Positions 1 to 9,312 of a stretch of 34,165 nucleotides of DNA are shown piece by piece; within the stretch, counting starts at the first letter, position 1; each line of letters begins with the position of its first letter. The notes under the pieces were generated by a model. The model was not told where the DNA came from and did not search any database. It was given only the letters and a program-made list of their open reading frames with translations. This stretch comes from Prorocentrum cordatum. Taxonomy: Eukaryota; Sar; Dinophyceae; Prorocentrales; Prorocentraceae. A program made the translations under genes and the position numbers. The DNA lies in contig CAUYUJ010002048.1 in the NCBI GenBank assembly GCA_963575745.1, positions 60,001 to 94,165 on the forward strand, read 5' to 3'.

Positions 1-850
1 CTCGTGGCCACGGCAGGACGCAGTTCACAGAGCAGGCGCCACGATGAAGTTGGTGTAGGGGTTTGAGGGGCCAGTTTCGTACGGCTTATAGTTGGGCCAG
101 GACCAGGACGGCGGGGGCAGGACGACGGGGGCGGCGGGCCGTGTCCGAGCAGGGCGGTAGTTGGAGATGGGGGCGCCGAGGCAGTGAAGACGAGCCAGAG
201 GAGACCCAGGCACCGCTGCATGGCAAAGGCCGCAGGGCGAGCACCGCTGGACAGGGAGGGGGGCCAGAAAGAGCGTCTCGGGTCTAGAGGGCAGTTGTAG
301 AAGGGGCCGGGTGCAGTGCGCCAAGAAGGGTTTATGCACGAAGCATCCTTTGAGCGGGCTGCAAGCATTAAGCAGTGGGAGGCAGGAGAGGAGAGGGAGC
401 TCGCATGCAGCCAAGTGTTCTTCTGACAGTGGATATGATATCAGCGCGGGGACCTAAAACAAGGATGGTGTCTAACAGTGCTGAGCAGAATTCACGAGAC
501 GCAAATCATATGGTTCTGCGCCTGGTACTCACCAGGGACGCAGCCGAAGAATCGGAAGCGAAGTACGCGCGGACCTATGGAGCGTAGCTTCTGGAATGAA
601 ACTGACTGGGTGAAACATGTTTGAAGCCGCGTGCTTGGTGCAATTTCTGGGTACCGCTCGTGGGGTGGAATATACGGTGCAATTAAGCGTGGAGCATCTT
701 ATGAGTGCAATCTTGTTGCTTGCGACAAACCCAGCGGCCATGCCAGCGCACCATCCAAATGTATGCAGGATCTTAGAACGAGATCTCCCGAACGGATTTG
801 CTGTCACCATCTCGAGGCATACGATGTTGCAGCTTGATGTGGCCGTAGTG
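1..850. other. Low-copy DNA, no gene recognised
   Basis: Mixed-composition sequence with several short open frames on both strands (for example minus 25-414 and minus 529-810). None shows a recognisable motif, and no internal repeat was found. I see nothing here that I can name. Confidence 0.5.
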
Positions 851-1440
851 GTGCATGGCTGTTGCGTTTTCTGTTGGGCGGTCGTTGGAGGCTCATTGGG
901 AGATTATTTCGAGCCTCTTGTGGGCCTATCGGGGGCCGTCTCGGGGGCGTCGGGGAGGGGAGGGAAGGGGAGGGGCGGCGTACCTCGGGGTTGTGGGTGG
1001 CCCCTGGGACCTTGTGCGTGAGGGCTCATTTTGCGGGCGTGTGGTCGTGCCTTGGGGCCGTCATGGATCCTTCTTGGGGCCGTCGTAGCCCGTCTTGAGT
1101 GGTTCCCTGACCGCAGTGAAGTTGTTTCGGGGCCGTCTTGGAGCGTTTTGCGACCTCCTGGATCCGTCGTGGGGCTATTTTGTCCGAGGTCATTTGAGGC
1201 CAAAGTACAGGGGAAGCAAAAGCACTGACAAGGTGCCGCATGTTTGATGTGGTTTGCTTCATAGGTTATGCCTGGAGGGCTCTTCGGGTGCCTCTTGGAG
1301 TCTTTTCGGGACCTGGTAAGATCTCTTGGGGCATCTGGGGAGACGTTCGGCCACCGTAGGCTGGCATTGGGGCAACTTGACGACATCTTGGGCATGTCTT
1401 GGAGCCGAGATGGGCGTTGGAAAGCAAAGCGTGGGGGCGT
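851..1440 (+). repeat. Degenerate TTGGGGCCGTC-type short-period tract
   Basis: The stretch is built from imperfect repeats of a core such as CTTGGGGCCGTC, TCTTGGAGC and CTCTTGGGG at irregular 10-25 bp spacing. The same family recurs at 14080-14930, 15506-15785, 21890-22060 and inside the tandem units at 30580-31190. Long open frames crossing it, such as the minus-strand frame 904-1662, follow from the scarcity of stop codons in this composition and are not evidence of coding. Confidence 0.7.
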
Positions 1441-1667
1441 GATTGTGTCATGCCGGTATACGTAGGTAGTGTTCGTTTTGTCGATATTGTTGGACAGTTG
1501 ACAGGCATTCTCTCGCACACCCAAAGGTGCCGACGGAGAGCACAGTCGGATTTGCGGGTGCAGCTGAAGCGGCGCAGAGTCGTGGGGTCGAGCCTCCAAG
1601 AAGCGATGTGTGGGATGCGGTGTGCGGGGTGACGCTTGCGATGTGCAACTCGTGAGGTGCAATCTAT

Positions 1668-1669
<2 letters not shown>

Positions 1670-1699
<30 letters not shown>
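1670..1699. repeat. (AT)15 microsatellite
   Basis: A pure alternating AT run of 30 bases, preceded by CTATAG and followed by CACTGG. Confidence 0.95.
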
Positions 1700-1702
<3 letters not shown>

Positions 1703-1882
1703 TGGGGTGCGGGACCCCATGCCCAGGGCACCATCGGCGACAGCGGCTGGATCCCCCGCCCTCACGCTCAAGGGACCCCAGACGCGGGGCCGTATGTTTG
1801 GGATTTTCTCGGGGAGAACGAGCGGAATCCCGCAGTCAGGCCCACAGACCCTCATGAGCGGGACCGTCTGCCCACATCCAGA

Positions 1883-2073
1883 CGATCGGGAACGTTGGCC
1901 TAGCGTGTCGCGCCGCCAGTTCTGGCCCACCACGCTGCGGCGCGACACGCTGTCCACGTCCCAGCCCGCGGGCGCCAACGTCCCTGAGTGCATCCCATGC
2001 CCCAGGCCCACGGAGCGGAGCGACACGCTATCGGGGCCGCCGCCGCGACACGCTAAGCAAATGTTCCCGACCG
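1883..2073 (+). mobile_element. MITE-like element, copy A (191 bp, inverted terminal repeats)
   Basis: The left end reads CGATCGGGAACGTTGGCC then TAGCGTGTCGC. The reverse complement of the right end reads CGGTCGGGAACATTTGC then TTAGCGTGTCGC, giving ~28-bp imperfect terminal inverted repeats. The 10-mer GCGACACGCT and its complement recur inside as subterminal repeats (1901-1911, 1941-1951, 2020-2029, 2045-2054). Two related copies lie at 6800-6984 and 7185-7401. Copy A is flanked by GA on the left and TA on the right; copy C has TA on both sides. There is no transposase or other coding capacity, so it would be non-autonomous. The superfamily is not determined, although a TA target duplication would fit Tc1/mariner-like elements. 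Confidence 0.7.
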
Positions 2074-2075
2074 TA

Positions 2076-2428
2076 TCGGCGACGATGGCCAAATCCCCGC
2101 AGGGACCTCGAAGGGTTTCGTTCTCGAGGGGTCGAGGGGTTGACGCATCTTCCTCGGCCGAAGGCGGCGGATGTAAAACGAGGGCTGCCACGCTGTGGGA
2201 AGACGACGGAAAACGGGTGGCAAATTGCGGATGTAAAAGATGAGCCCCCATGAGGTGGCAACGTTTTTGAGCTCAGGGTTTCCGCGCCCAGCCGTGCGCC
2301 AGGGACCTCATGGGCGGCAGAGGCCAGACGTTTGCCGACAGGACCGTTCCAGTCGGCTGCAGTGAGAGCCTTTTTCCCTGGTTGGGTACTCGTTTTTCCC
2401 TACCCTCCGATGGTTGGGCACTCGTTTT
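2076..2428. other. Low-copy DNA, no feature recognised
   Basis: No repeat or gene was recognised. The right end contains GGTTGGGTACTCG and GGTTGGGCACTCG (around 2380 and 2412), resembling the end of the composite-repeat trailer at 3790-3805. Confidence 0.5.
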
Positions 2429-2452
2429 GAATAGAGCAGTGTGGTCGCCCCG

Positions 2453-2512
2453 TCCTCCTCCTCCTCCTCCTCCTCCTCCTCCTCCCCTCTCCTCCCCTCC
2501 TCCTCTCCTGTT
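2453..2512 (+). repeat. TCC-rich pyrimidine tract
   Basis: A run of TCC triplets grading into CCCTCTCCTCC. It forms part of the composite-repeat leader; the equivalent in copy 2 is shorter (3837-3862). Confidence 0.9.
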
Positions 2513-2552
2513 GCCTGTGTTCCCCTCTCCTCTTCTCTCGTGCCGTCGGGCT

Positions 2553-3630
2553 GCGCTCTGCGCAACTGTCGCCACTTTCGTGGGCTCCTGGGATGCCCAG
2601 CGGAGGTGGGTCCCACGCGGATCACCTCGGTACCTCGCCAACCCCTGGGGGGCTTGCGATCTGCGCAATTGTCGCCACTTTCGTGGGCTCCTGGGAGGCC
2701 CAGCGGAGGTGGGTCCCACGCGGATCACCTCGGTACCTCGCCGCCCCCTGGGGGGCTGCGATCTGCGCAATTGTCGCCACTTTCGTGGGCTCCTGGGAGG
2801 CCCAGCGGAGGTGGGTCCCACGCGGATCACCTCGGGACCTCGCCGCCCCCTCGGGGATTCGCGATTTGCGCGCAATTGTCGCCACTTTCGTGGACTCTTG
2901 GGAGGCCCAGCGGAGGTGGGTCCCACGCGGATCACCTCCGTACTTCGCCGCCCTTTGGGAGGCTTGCGATCTGCGCAATTGTCGCCACTTTCGTGGGCTC
3001 CTGGGAGGCCCAGCGGAGATGGGTCCCACGCGGATCACCTCGGTACCTCGCCGCCCATTTGGGGTCTTGCGATCTGCGCAATTGTCGCCACTTTCGTGGG
3101 CTCTTGGGAGGCCCAGCGGAGGTGGGTCCCACGCGTCGGGCGGCGATCTGCGCAATTGTCGCTACTTTCGTGGGCTCCTGGGAGGCCCAACGGAGGTGGG
3201 TCCCACGCGGGTCACCTCCCTACGTCGCCGCCCCTTGGGGGTCCTGCGATATGCGCAATTGTCGCCACGTTCGTGGGCTCCTGGGAGGCCCAGCGGAGGT
3301 GGGTCCCACGCGGATCACCTCGGTACCTCGCCGCCCCTTGGGGGGGCTTGCGATCTGCGCAATTATCGCCATTTTCGTGGGCTCTTGGGAGGCCTGGCGG
3401 CGGCGCGTCCCACGCGGACCACCTCGGTACTTCGCCGCCACTTTGGCGGCCTTGCGATCTGCGCAATTGTCGCCACTTTCGTGGGTTCATGGGATGCCCA
3501 GCGGAGGTACGTCCCACGCGGATCACCACGTGACCTCGCCGCCCCTGGGGGGCTTGCGATCTGCGCAATTGTCGCCACGTTCGTGGATTCCTGGGAGGCC
3601 CAGCGGAGGTACGTCATACTCGGACCACCA
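2553..3630 (+). repeat. Tandem array 1 of ~103-bp units (11 units)
   Basis: Units begin at about 2553, 2656, 2758, 2861, 2966, 3069, 3143, 3246, 3350, 3454 and 3556, marked by GCGATCTGCGCAATTGTCGC. Most steps are 102-105 bp; unit 6 is cut to 74 bp by an internal deletion. Landmarks in each unit are GTGGGCTCCTGGGAGGCCCA, GGTGGGTCCCACGCGGATCA and a variable CCGCCCC(T/C)TGGGGG end. All three plus frames and most minus frames are open in the typical unit, and the length is not a fixed multiple of three. The long frames across it are therefore not treated as genes. Confidence 0.95.
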
Positions 3631-3654
3631 CAAGTGCCCCGTGTGTGTCCGTTT

Positions 3655-3810
3655 TGTATGTTCGCCATTGCTCTTCTTGTTGCGCTCTTCTGAAATCGTT
3701 GTTGGGTGCTCGTCTTGCGCACTGCGAGTCCTTCAGAATGCCAGTCAGCATCGAGTGGTCCTGGGTATACGCGCCGCATGTATAGAGAGGGTTGGGTACG
3801 TCGCATGGTA
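3655..3810 (-). repeat. Composite-repeat trailer, copy 1 (possible minus-strand short frame)
   Basis: Homologous to 5960-6118. On the minus strand both copies keep one open frame containing MLTGILKD, QCARRAPNNDFRR and AQQEE. In the 27 codons from MLTG to QEE the copies differ at four codons, three of them synonymous. This is mild support for past coding but too little data to call a gene. Confidence 0.55.
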
Positions 3811-3902
3811 ATGCATAGAGCAGTGTTATCGCCCCGTCCTCCTCCCCTCCTCCTCTCCTGTCTCCTGTGTTCCCTTCTCCTCTTCTCTCGTGCCGTCGGG
3901 CT

Positions 3903-5925
3903 GCGATATGCGCAACTGTTGCCACTTTTGTCGGCTCCTGGGAGGCCCAGCGGAGGTGGGTCCCACGCGGATCACCTCGGGACCTCGCGTTGCCTTGGGG
4001 GCATGCGATTTGCGTAACTGTCGCCACTTTCGTGGGCTCATGGGAGGCCCAGCAGAGGTGGGTCCCACGCGGATCACCTCGGGACCTCGCGGTGCCTGGG
4101 GGGCTGCGATCTGCGCAATTGTCGCCATTGTCGTGGGCTCCTGGGAGGCCCAGCGAAAGTGGGTCCCAGGCAGATCACCTCGAGACCTCGCGGTGTCTTG
4201 GGGGCTACGATCTGCGCAATTGTCGCCACTTTCGTGGGCTCCTGGGAGACCCAGCGGAGGTGGGTCCCACGCGGATCACTTCGGAACATCGCGGTGTTCT
4301 GGGGGCTTGCGATCTGCGCAAGTATCGCTACTTTCGTGGGCTCCTGGGAGGCCCAGCAGAGGTGGGTCCCACGCGGATCACCTCGAGACCTCGCGGTGTC
4401 CTGGGGGCTGCGATCTGCGCAATTGTCGTCATTGTCGTGGGCTTTTGGGAGGCCCAGCGGAGGTGGGTCCCACGCGGATCACCTCGAGACCTCGCGGTGC
4501 TTTGGGGGCTGCGATCTGCGCAAATGTCGCCACGTTCGTGGGCACTTGGGAGGCCCAGTGGAGGTGGGTCCCACGAGGATCACCTCGGGACTTCGCCGCC
4601 CCCTGGGGGGCTTGCGATCTGCGCAATTGTCGCCATGTTCGTGGGCTCCTGGGAGGCCCAGCGGAGGTAGGTCCCACGCGGATCACCTCGAGACCTCGCG
4701 GTGCCTTTGGGGCTGCGATCTGCGCAATTGTCGCCATGTTTGTGGGCTCCTGGGGGGCCCAGCGGAGGTACGTCCCACGCGGATCACCTCGGTACCTCGC
4801 CGCCCCTTGGGGTGCTTGCGATCTGCGCAAATGTCGCCACTTTCGTGGGCACTTGGGAGGCCCAGTGGAGGTGGGTCCCACGCGGATCACCTCGGCACCT
4901 CGTTGTGCCTTGGGGGCTGCGATCTGCGCAATTGTCGCCACTGTCGTGGGCTCCTGGGAGGCCCAGCGGAGGTGGGTCCCACGCGGATCGCATCGGGACC
5001 TCGCCGCCCCCTGGGGGGGCTTGAGATCTGCGCAATTATCACCACGTTCGTGGGCTCCTGGGGGGCCCAGCGGAGGTACGTCCCACGCGGATCACCTCGA
5101 GACCTCGCGGTGCCTTGGGGGCTGCGATCTGCGCAATTGTCGCCATGTTCGTGGGCTTCTGCGAGGCCCAGCGGGGGTATGTCCCACGCGGATCACCTCG
5201 AGACCTCGCGGTGCCCTGAGGGCTGCGATGTGCGCAATTGTCGTCATTTTCGTGGGCTCTTGGGGGCCCAGCGGAGGTACGTCCCACGCGGATCACCTCG
5301 GGACCTCGTCGCCCCTTGGGGGGCTTGCGATCTGCGCAACTGTCGCCACGTTCGTGTGTTCCTGGGAGGCCCAGCGGAGGTGGGTCCCACGCGGATCACA
5401 TCGAGACCGCGCGGTGCCCTGGGGGCTGCGATCTGCGCAATTGTCGCATTTTTCGTGGGCTCCTGGGAGGCCCAGCGGAGATACGTCCCACGCGGATCAC
5501 ATCGAGACCTCGCGGTGCCCTGGGGGCTGCGATCTGCGCAATTGTCGCCATTGTCGTCGGCTCTTGGGAGGCCCAGTGGAGGTGGGTCCCACGCGAATCA
5601 CCTCGGGACGTCGCCGCCCCTGGGGGGTTTGCGATTTGCGCAACAATTGCCGCTTTCGTGGGCTCCTGGGAGGCCCAGCGGAGGTGGGTCCCACGCGGAT
5701 CATCTCGGGACCTCGCCGCCCCTTGGGGGGCTTGCGATCTGCGCAATTGTCGCAACTCTCGTGGGCTCCTGGGAGGCCCAGCGGAGGTGGGTCCCACGCG
5801 GATCACCTCGGGACCTCGCCGCCACTTGGTGGCTTGCGATCTGCGCAACTGTCGCCACTGTCGTGGGCACCTGGGAGGCCCAGCGGAGGTACGTCCCACG
5901 TGGATCATTCGGAGGTACCTCATAC
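3903..5925 (+). repeat. Tandem array 2 of 101-104 bp units (20 units)
   Basis: Unit starts are near 3903, 4005, 4106, 4207, 4309, 4410, 4511, 4614, 4715, 4818, 4919, 5023, 5124, 5225, 5327, 5428, 5529, 5631, 5734 and 5836. Two subtypes are mixed. One ends CTCGCCGCCCC..GGGGGGCTT, as in array 1, and is usually 102-104 bp. The other ends CTCGCGGTGCC..GGGGGCT and is 101 bp. The 725-codon plus-strand frame across the array switches between three peptide versions of the unit as the length changes, which shows it is a composition artefact. Confidence 0.95.
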
Positions 5926-5959
5926 GCGTTTCTTTCAACGCCCCTGTGATTCCATGTTG

Positions 5960-6118
5960 TATAATTGTTGTTCCTCTTCTTGCTGCGCTCTTCTGAAATC
6001 ATTGTTGGGTGCTCTTCTTGCGCACTGCGGGTCCTTCAGAATGCCAGTCAGCATTGAGTGGTCCTGAGCACAATCGCCCCATGTATAGAAAGTGTTAGGT
6101 ACGTCACAGGGTAATAGC
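5960..6118 (-). repeat. Composite-repeat trailer, copy 2
   Basis: About 87% identical by eye to 3655-3810 (roughly 18 differences in 145 bases). It carries the same minus-strand frame (MLTGILKD, QCARRAPNNDFRR). Here the frame enters from the CCT-rich strand of the adjacent purine tract, so no convincing start codon or leader is present. Confidence 0.75.
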
Positions 6119-6279
6119 GCAATCTCTTCACAGCGAGAACATTGCCTCGTGCCGCGGGCGGGCGAATGAAGTTGTCCAAAGTCAGCATCGCCAGATCTGT
6201 GGCTGGCGACATGGAGGCGAGAAGTGGGAAGAGGGATGGAGCACGGAGGAGGATGCGACAAGGGGGCAGCAGGAATAAT

Positions 6280-6495
6280 CAGGATGAGAAGAGCGAGGAT
6301 GGAGGGAGGAAAGGGAAGAAGGGGCAAGGAAGGAGAGGGAGGAGGAGGAGGAGGAGGAAGAGGAGGAGGAAGGAGGAGAAGGAGGAGGAGGAGGAGGGGA
6401 GGAGGAGGAGGAGGAGAGGAGGAGGAGAAGAAGAAGGATGACAAGGGAGGAGAAGGAGAAGGAGGACAAGGAGGAGGAGGAGGTGGAGGAGAAGT
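6280..6495 (+). repeat. GGA/GAG-rich polypurine tract
   Basis: More than 200 bases almost free of pyrimidines on the plus strand, built from GGA, GAG and AAG triplets with few interruptions. Frames through it encode only E/G/R/K runs (or S/P/L on the other strand) and are not called as genes. Confidence 0.95.
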
Positions 6496-6799
6496 ATCAA
6501 GATCATGAGGGGGACATAGCATTCATCGCGCACGTGGCTACCACACCCTACATGTGGGCTCCCACGCGGTATAGCTTACATGAGGCGAAGCGCGCACGGT
6601 TACAAGGTGGCTTCCACGCTGAACTCGAACAGTGTGCCAGGCTTGAGTACCCTACCGAAGGGCTTCTGCACACCATGTTTGCGGGACTTTACTTTTTCGT
6701 AGCACCACGAACCGCGCGAAGAGCCAATTCACACCAGGTAAGGAAGGTCCTATCACAGCACCCTCAAGTGAACTCGTAGGTTGCCTGCCATCATACGTG
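6496..6799. other. Low-copy DNA, no feature recognised
   Basis: Mixed sequence between the purine tract and MITE-like copy B. No gene, RNA or repeat was recognised. Confidence 0.5.
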
Positions 6800-6984
6800 C
6801 GGTCGGACATTTTGACTTAGCGTGTCGCGCCGTAAGCTCTGACCCACCACGCGTCGGCAAGACACACTATCCACATCCCGGTCCCTGGGCGTCAACGTCC
6901 CGTGCTTTTCTCACCCCCCCGCCCCACGGAGCAGAGCGATACGCTACCCACTCGCAGGGCGCGGCGTGTCGCCGGGGCCGCCGC
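6800..6984 (+). mobile_element. MITE-like element, copy B (3' truncated)
   Basis: The left terminal repeat reads CGGTCGGACATTTTGAC then TTAGCGTGTCGCGCC. The interior follows copy C (GACCCACCA, CTATCCAC, CACGGAGC, GCTACCC, GGGGCCGCCGC). The right terminal repeat is missing: homology stops after GGGGCCGCCGC at about 6984 and unrelated sequence follows. Several GCGACACGCT subterminal motifs are decayed (for example AAGACACACT). Confidence 0.65.
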
Positions 6985-7184
6985 CTCTTTCAGATGGTGC
7001 GATGGCTTCTGAGAAGCCCCGCCGCCTTCTGAGCAGGCCTGCTCCTTCTCGCTTCCCCCCCGGGCGCGCTGCCGAATCCAGGAACTGACACTTCGCCCTG
7101 GGCGCGAAAGTGGGCGGGGGCAGAAGCGAACGGAAACTCCTACGGACACCAAAAGCCTTCGCAGAGGACTGGCACGACAGTGTA

Positions 7185-7401
7185 CGATCGGGAACATGTG
7201 TCCAGCGTGTCGCGCCGCCAATTTTGACCCACCATGCTTCGGCGCAACAGGCTATCCACGTCGCGGTCCCCAGACGTCAAAGTCCGGAGGTTTCCCAGGC
7301 CTCCCGCCCCGCGGAGCGGAGAGCGACACGCTATCCGCTCGTAGGACATAGCTTGTCGCTGGGGCCGCCGCGGCGACACGCTAAGCAGAAGTGCCCGACC
7401 G
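7185..7401 (+). mobile_element. MITE-like element, copy C (217 bp, TA on both sides)
   Basis: The left end reads CGATCGGGAACATGTGTC then CAGCGTGTCGC. The complement of the right end reads CGGTCGGGCACTTCTGC then TTAGCGTGTCGC. TA lies immediately outside each end (7183-7184 and 7402-7403). It aligns along its whole length with copy A except for ~26 extra bases near 7340-7366. It is the most complete copy of the family in this window and contains no coding sequence. Confidence 0.72.
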
Positions 7402-7403
7402 TA

Positions 7404-8439
7404 CTCATGCCGCGCGGCACTTGCCGTTCGTCCGGGGAGCCGTTTACCCAGTGCTGACACCCAGAAGTTGCGTGGAGGGAGGAGCCGGGCAGTGCCAGGG
7501 GGGGCCACCACAAGGTTCTTGGGAGGGGCACTTCCTCGAGGAAGTGGCGACCGCCCCTGATAGTGAACACGCCGGGCATTGCCTGGCTCAGAGGCTGCGT
7601 GGAGGGAGGGGGGGAGATGGTCATCGAGAGACGCCAACGCCAGCGCACCCAGGTTTTTTGGGGGGCGCTGCAAGCGAGGTCACGATTTCCCACGACTGTG
7701 GGCTCTCCCGCATCACATGTTTTACAACATAATGTGCCCATATGCAGTTTAGAGCGCCTGGGAGGGATATGGATGTCTGCGATGGCACATGCGAACGAGA
7801 TGGTGCGCGTGCATGAACTGATTTGAACCCCATGGAGCAGACTGTCGCATCTTACTTGGCAATCTGCAGGCAAGGGAACTTCAGTTTTCACTCCACACAA
7901 AATCGAACATCAACCGAAAGACAAACGCATGTTGTTGCCACATGCATGGTGTTGCACCCCAGCTACACCTCCCCCATACAGTCATAGCAATGGCTCGCAA
8001 GTCCAAGGCTTCGGGGATCCCTTGCGGGTCCTCAGTGCTCACTACGACAATTCGTTTACGTCAGGAAAGACTTGGATCCACGAGGCTCCCACTCCAAAAA
8101 AGTGAACTCGAACGACAGACACGTTTGATCTGCGCGACTCGCACACAAGGAATGGGATTAATCTGGATCCATGCTCCTCCAGTCAAGGGGACAAAACTTT
8201 CGGCCTAAATATGTATGTGGTGCAGCCTATGTGGTGCAAGTTGGGTAATGCCAACCCACATCGCCTCGCCTTATCTAGAGCCCAGCTACAAACCAGTGTT
8301 GGCCTGTGGACCCGCAGTAGGTGAAGTTAACTTGGCGAAAGACCCAACCATATGCAGGTGCGAGTATCGCAGGGTATGCACAATTCATCATAGGTAGCGC
8401 GCCGCGAGGGCGATGGAGCACGGGGCAACGCGGATGGAA
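7404..8439. other. Low-copy DNA, no gene recognised
   Basis: Contains two loosely similar patches, GCGTGGAGGGAGG with GCCGGGCA(G/T)TGCC near 7468-7500 and 7569-7612, but otherwise no repeat. Open frames here (minus 7331-7900 is the longest) show no recognisable domain. Confidence 0.5.
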
Positions 8440-9312
8440 GCCCCGAAGCGTGCGTGGGGTGTGCCGAAATGAGTGGGGGGGCGCATGCGGGCGGTGCCAT
8501 TGGGGCCTTCGTCCAGAGCTCGTTATGGGGCCACGAAGCGTGTGAGGGGTGTGCCGAAATCGCCCGAGGCCGCCGTGCGAAGCTTACCATTGGAGCTTTC
8601 GTTGAAGCTCCCTATGGGGCCACGATCCTCGTGAGGGGTGCGCAGAAGTGGCCCGAGGCCGCAATACGAACCCTGCCACTGGGGCCTTCGGTGGAGCTCC
8701 CTATGAAGCCACTTTCCTCGTGAGGGGTGTGCTGAAATCGCCCGAGGCCGCCATGCGAACCCTGCCATTGGGGCCTTCGGTGGAGCTCCATATGGGGGCG
8801 CCACGATCCTCGTAAAGGGTGTGCCGAAATCGCCCGAGGCCGCCACGCGAACCCCGCCGCTGGGGCCTTCGGTGGAGCTCCCTGTAGGGGCCACGATCCT
8901 CGTAAGAGGTGTACCAAAATCGCCCAAGGCCGCTGTACGAACCCTGCCACTGGGGCATTCGGTGGAGCTCCCTATGGGGCAACGGTCCTCGTGAGGGGTG
9001 TGCCGAGATGGCACGAGGCCGCTATGCGAACCTTGCCATTGGGGCCTTCGGTGTAGCTCCCTATGGAGCCACTTTCCTCGTGAGGGGTGTGCCAATATGG
9101 CCAAAGGCCGCCACGCGAATTTTGCCATTGGTGCTTTCGGTGGAGCTCCCTATGTGGCCACGATCTTCGTTGGTGGAGCTCCATATGAGGCCACGATCAT
9201 CGTGAGGGATGAGCCGAGATGGCCCGAGACCGCCGTGCGAACCTTGCCACTGAGGCTTTCGGTGGAGCTCCTTATGGGGCGACGATCCTCGAGATGGGCG
9301 TGCCGAAGTGGT
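8440..9312 (+). repeat. Tandem array of 89-bp units (~10 units)
   Basis: The landmark CCTCGTGAGGGGTGTGCCGA (with variants) occurs near 8448, 8538, 8627, 8716, 8808, 8898, 8987, 9076, 9165, 9198 and 9287. The usual step is 89-92 bp. The 33-bp step at 9165-9198 is a partial repeat of the GGTGGAGCTCC..TATG..GCCACGAT segment. Each unit also holds GCCCGAGGCCGC, CGAACC(C/T)TGCCA and TTCGGTGGAGCTCC. Because 89 is not a multiple of three, no repeat protein is implied. Confidence 0.92.

Larger units (their letters stand above)
2429..3810 (+). repeat. Composite repeat, copy 1 (leader + 11-unit array + trailer)
   Basis: This copy has the order AATAGAGCAGTGT leader, CT-rich tract, tandem ~102-bp array and unique trailer. 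The same order recurs immediately downstream at 3811-6118, with the same leader words (ATAGAGCAGTGT, TCGCCCCGTCCTCC, TGCCGTCGGGCTGCG) and the same trailer. The array therefore belongs to a larger repeat with fixed borders. Confidence 0.85.
3811..6118 (+). repeat. Composite repeat, copy 2 (leader + 20-unit array + trailer)
   Basis: It directly follows copy 1 with no spacer; the end of trailer 1 (GGTAATGCATAGAGCAG) is also the start of leader 2. Overall order is identical to copy 1, but the array has nearly twice as many units. The trailer ends with CATGTATAGAAAG and TACGTCACAGGGTAAT before unrelated sequence begins. Confidence 0.85.

Noticed and set aside
904-1662. 252-codon minus-strand gene
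   Set aside because: Its second half is the complement of the TTGGGGCC-type tract and the rest has no recognisable motif.
3890-6067. 725-codon plus-strand open frame, and similar 366-456 codon frames at 2310-3811
   Set aside because: They run through the ~102-bp satellite, in which all plus frames and most minus frames lack stops. The peptide switches between the three frame versions of the unit as its length changes.
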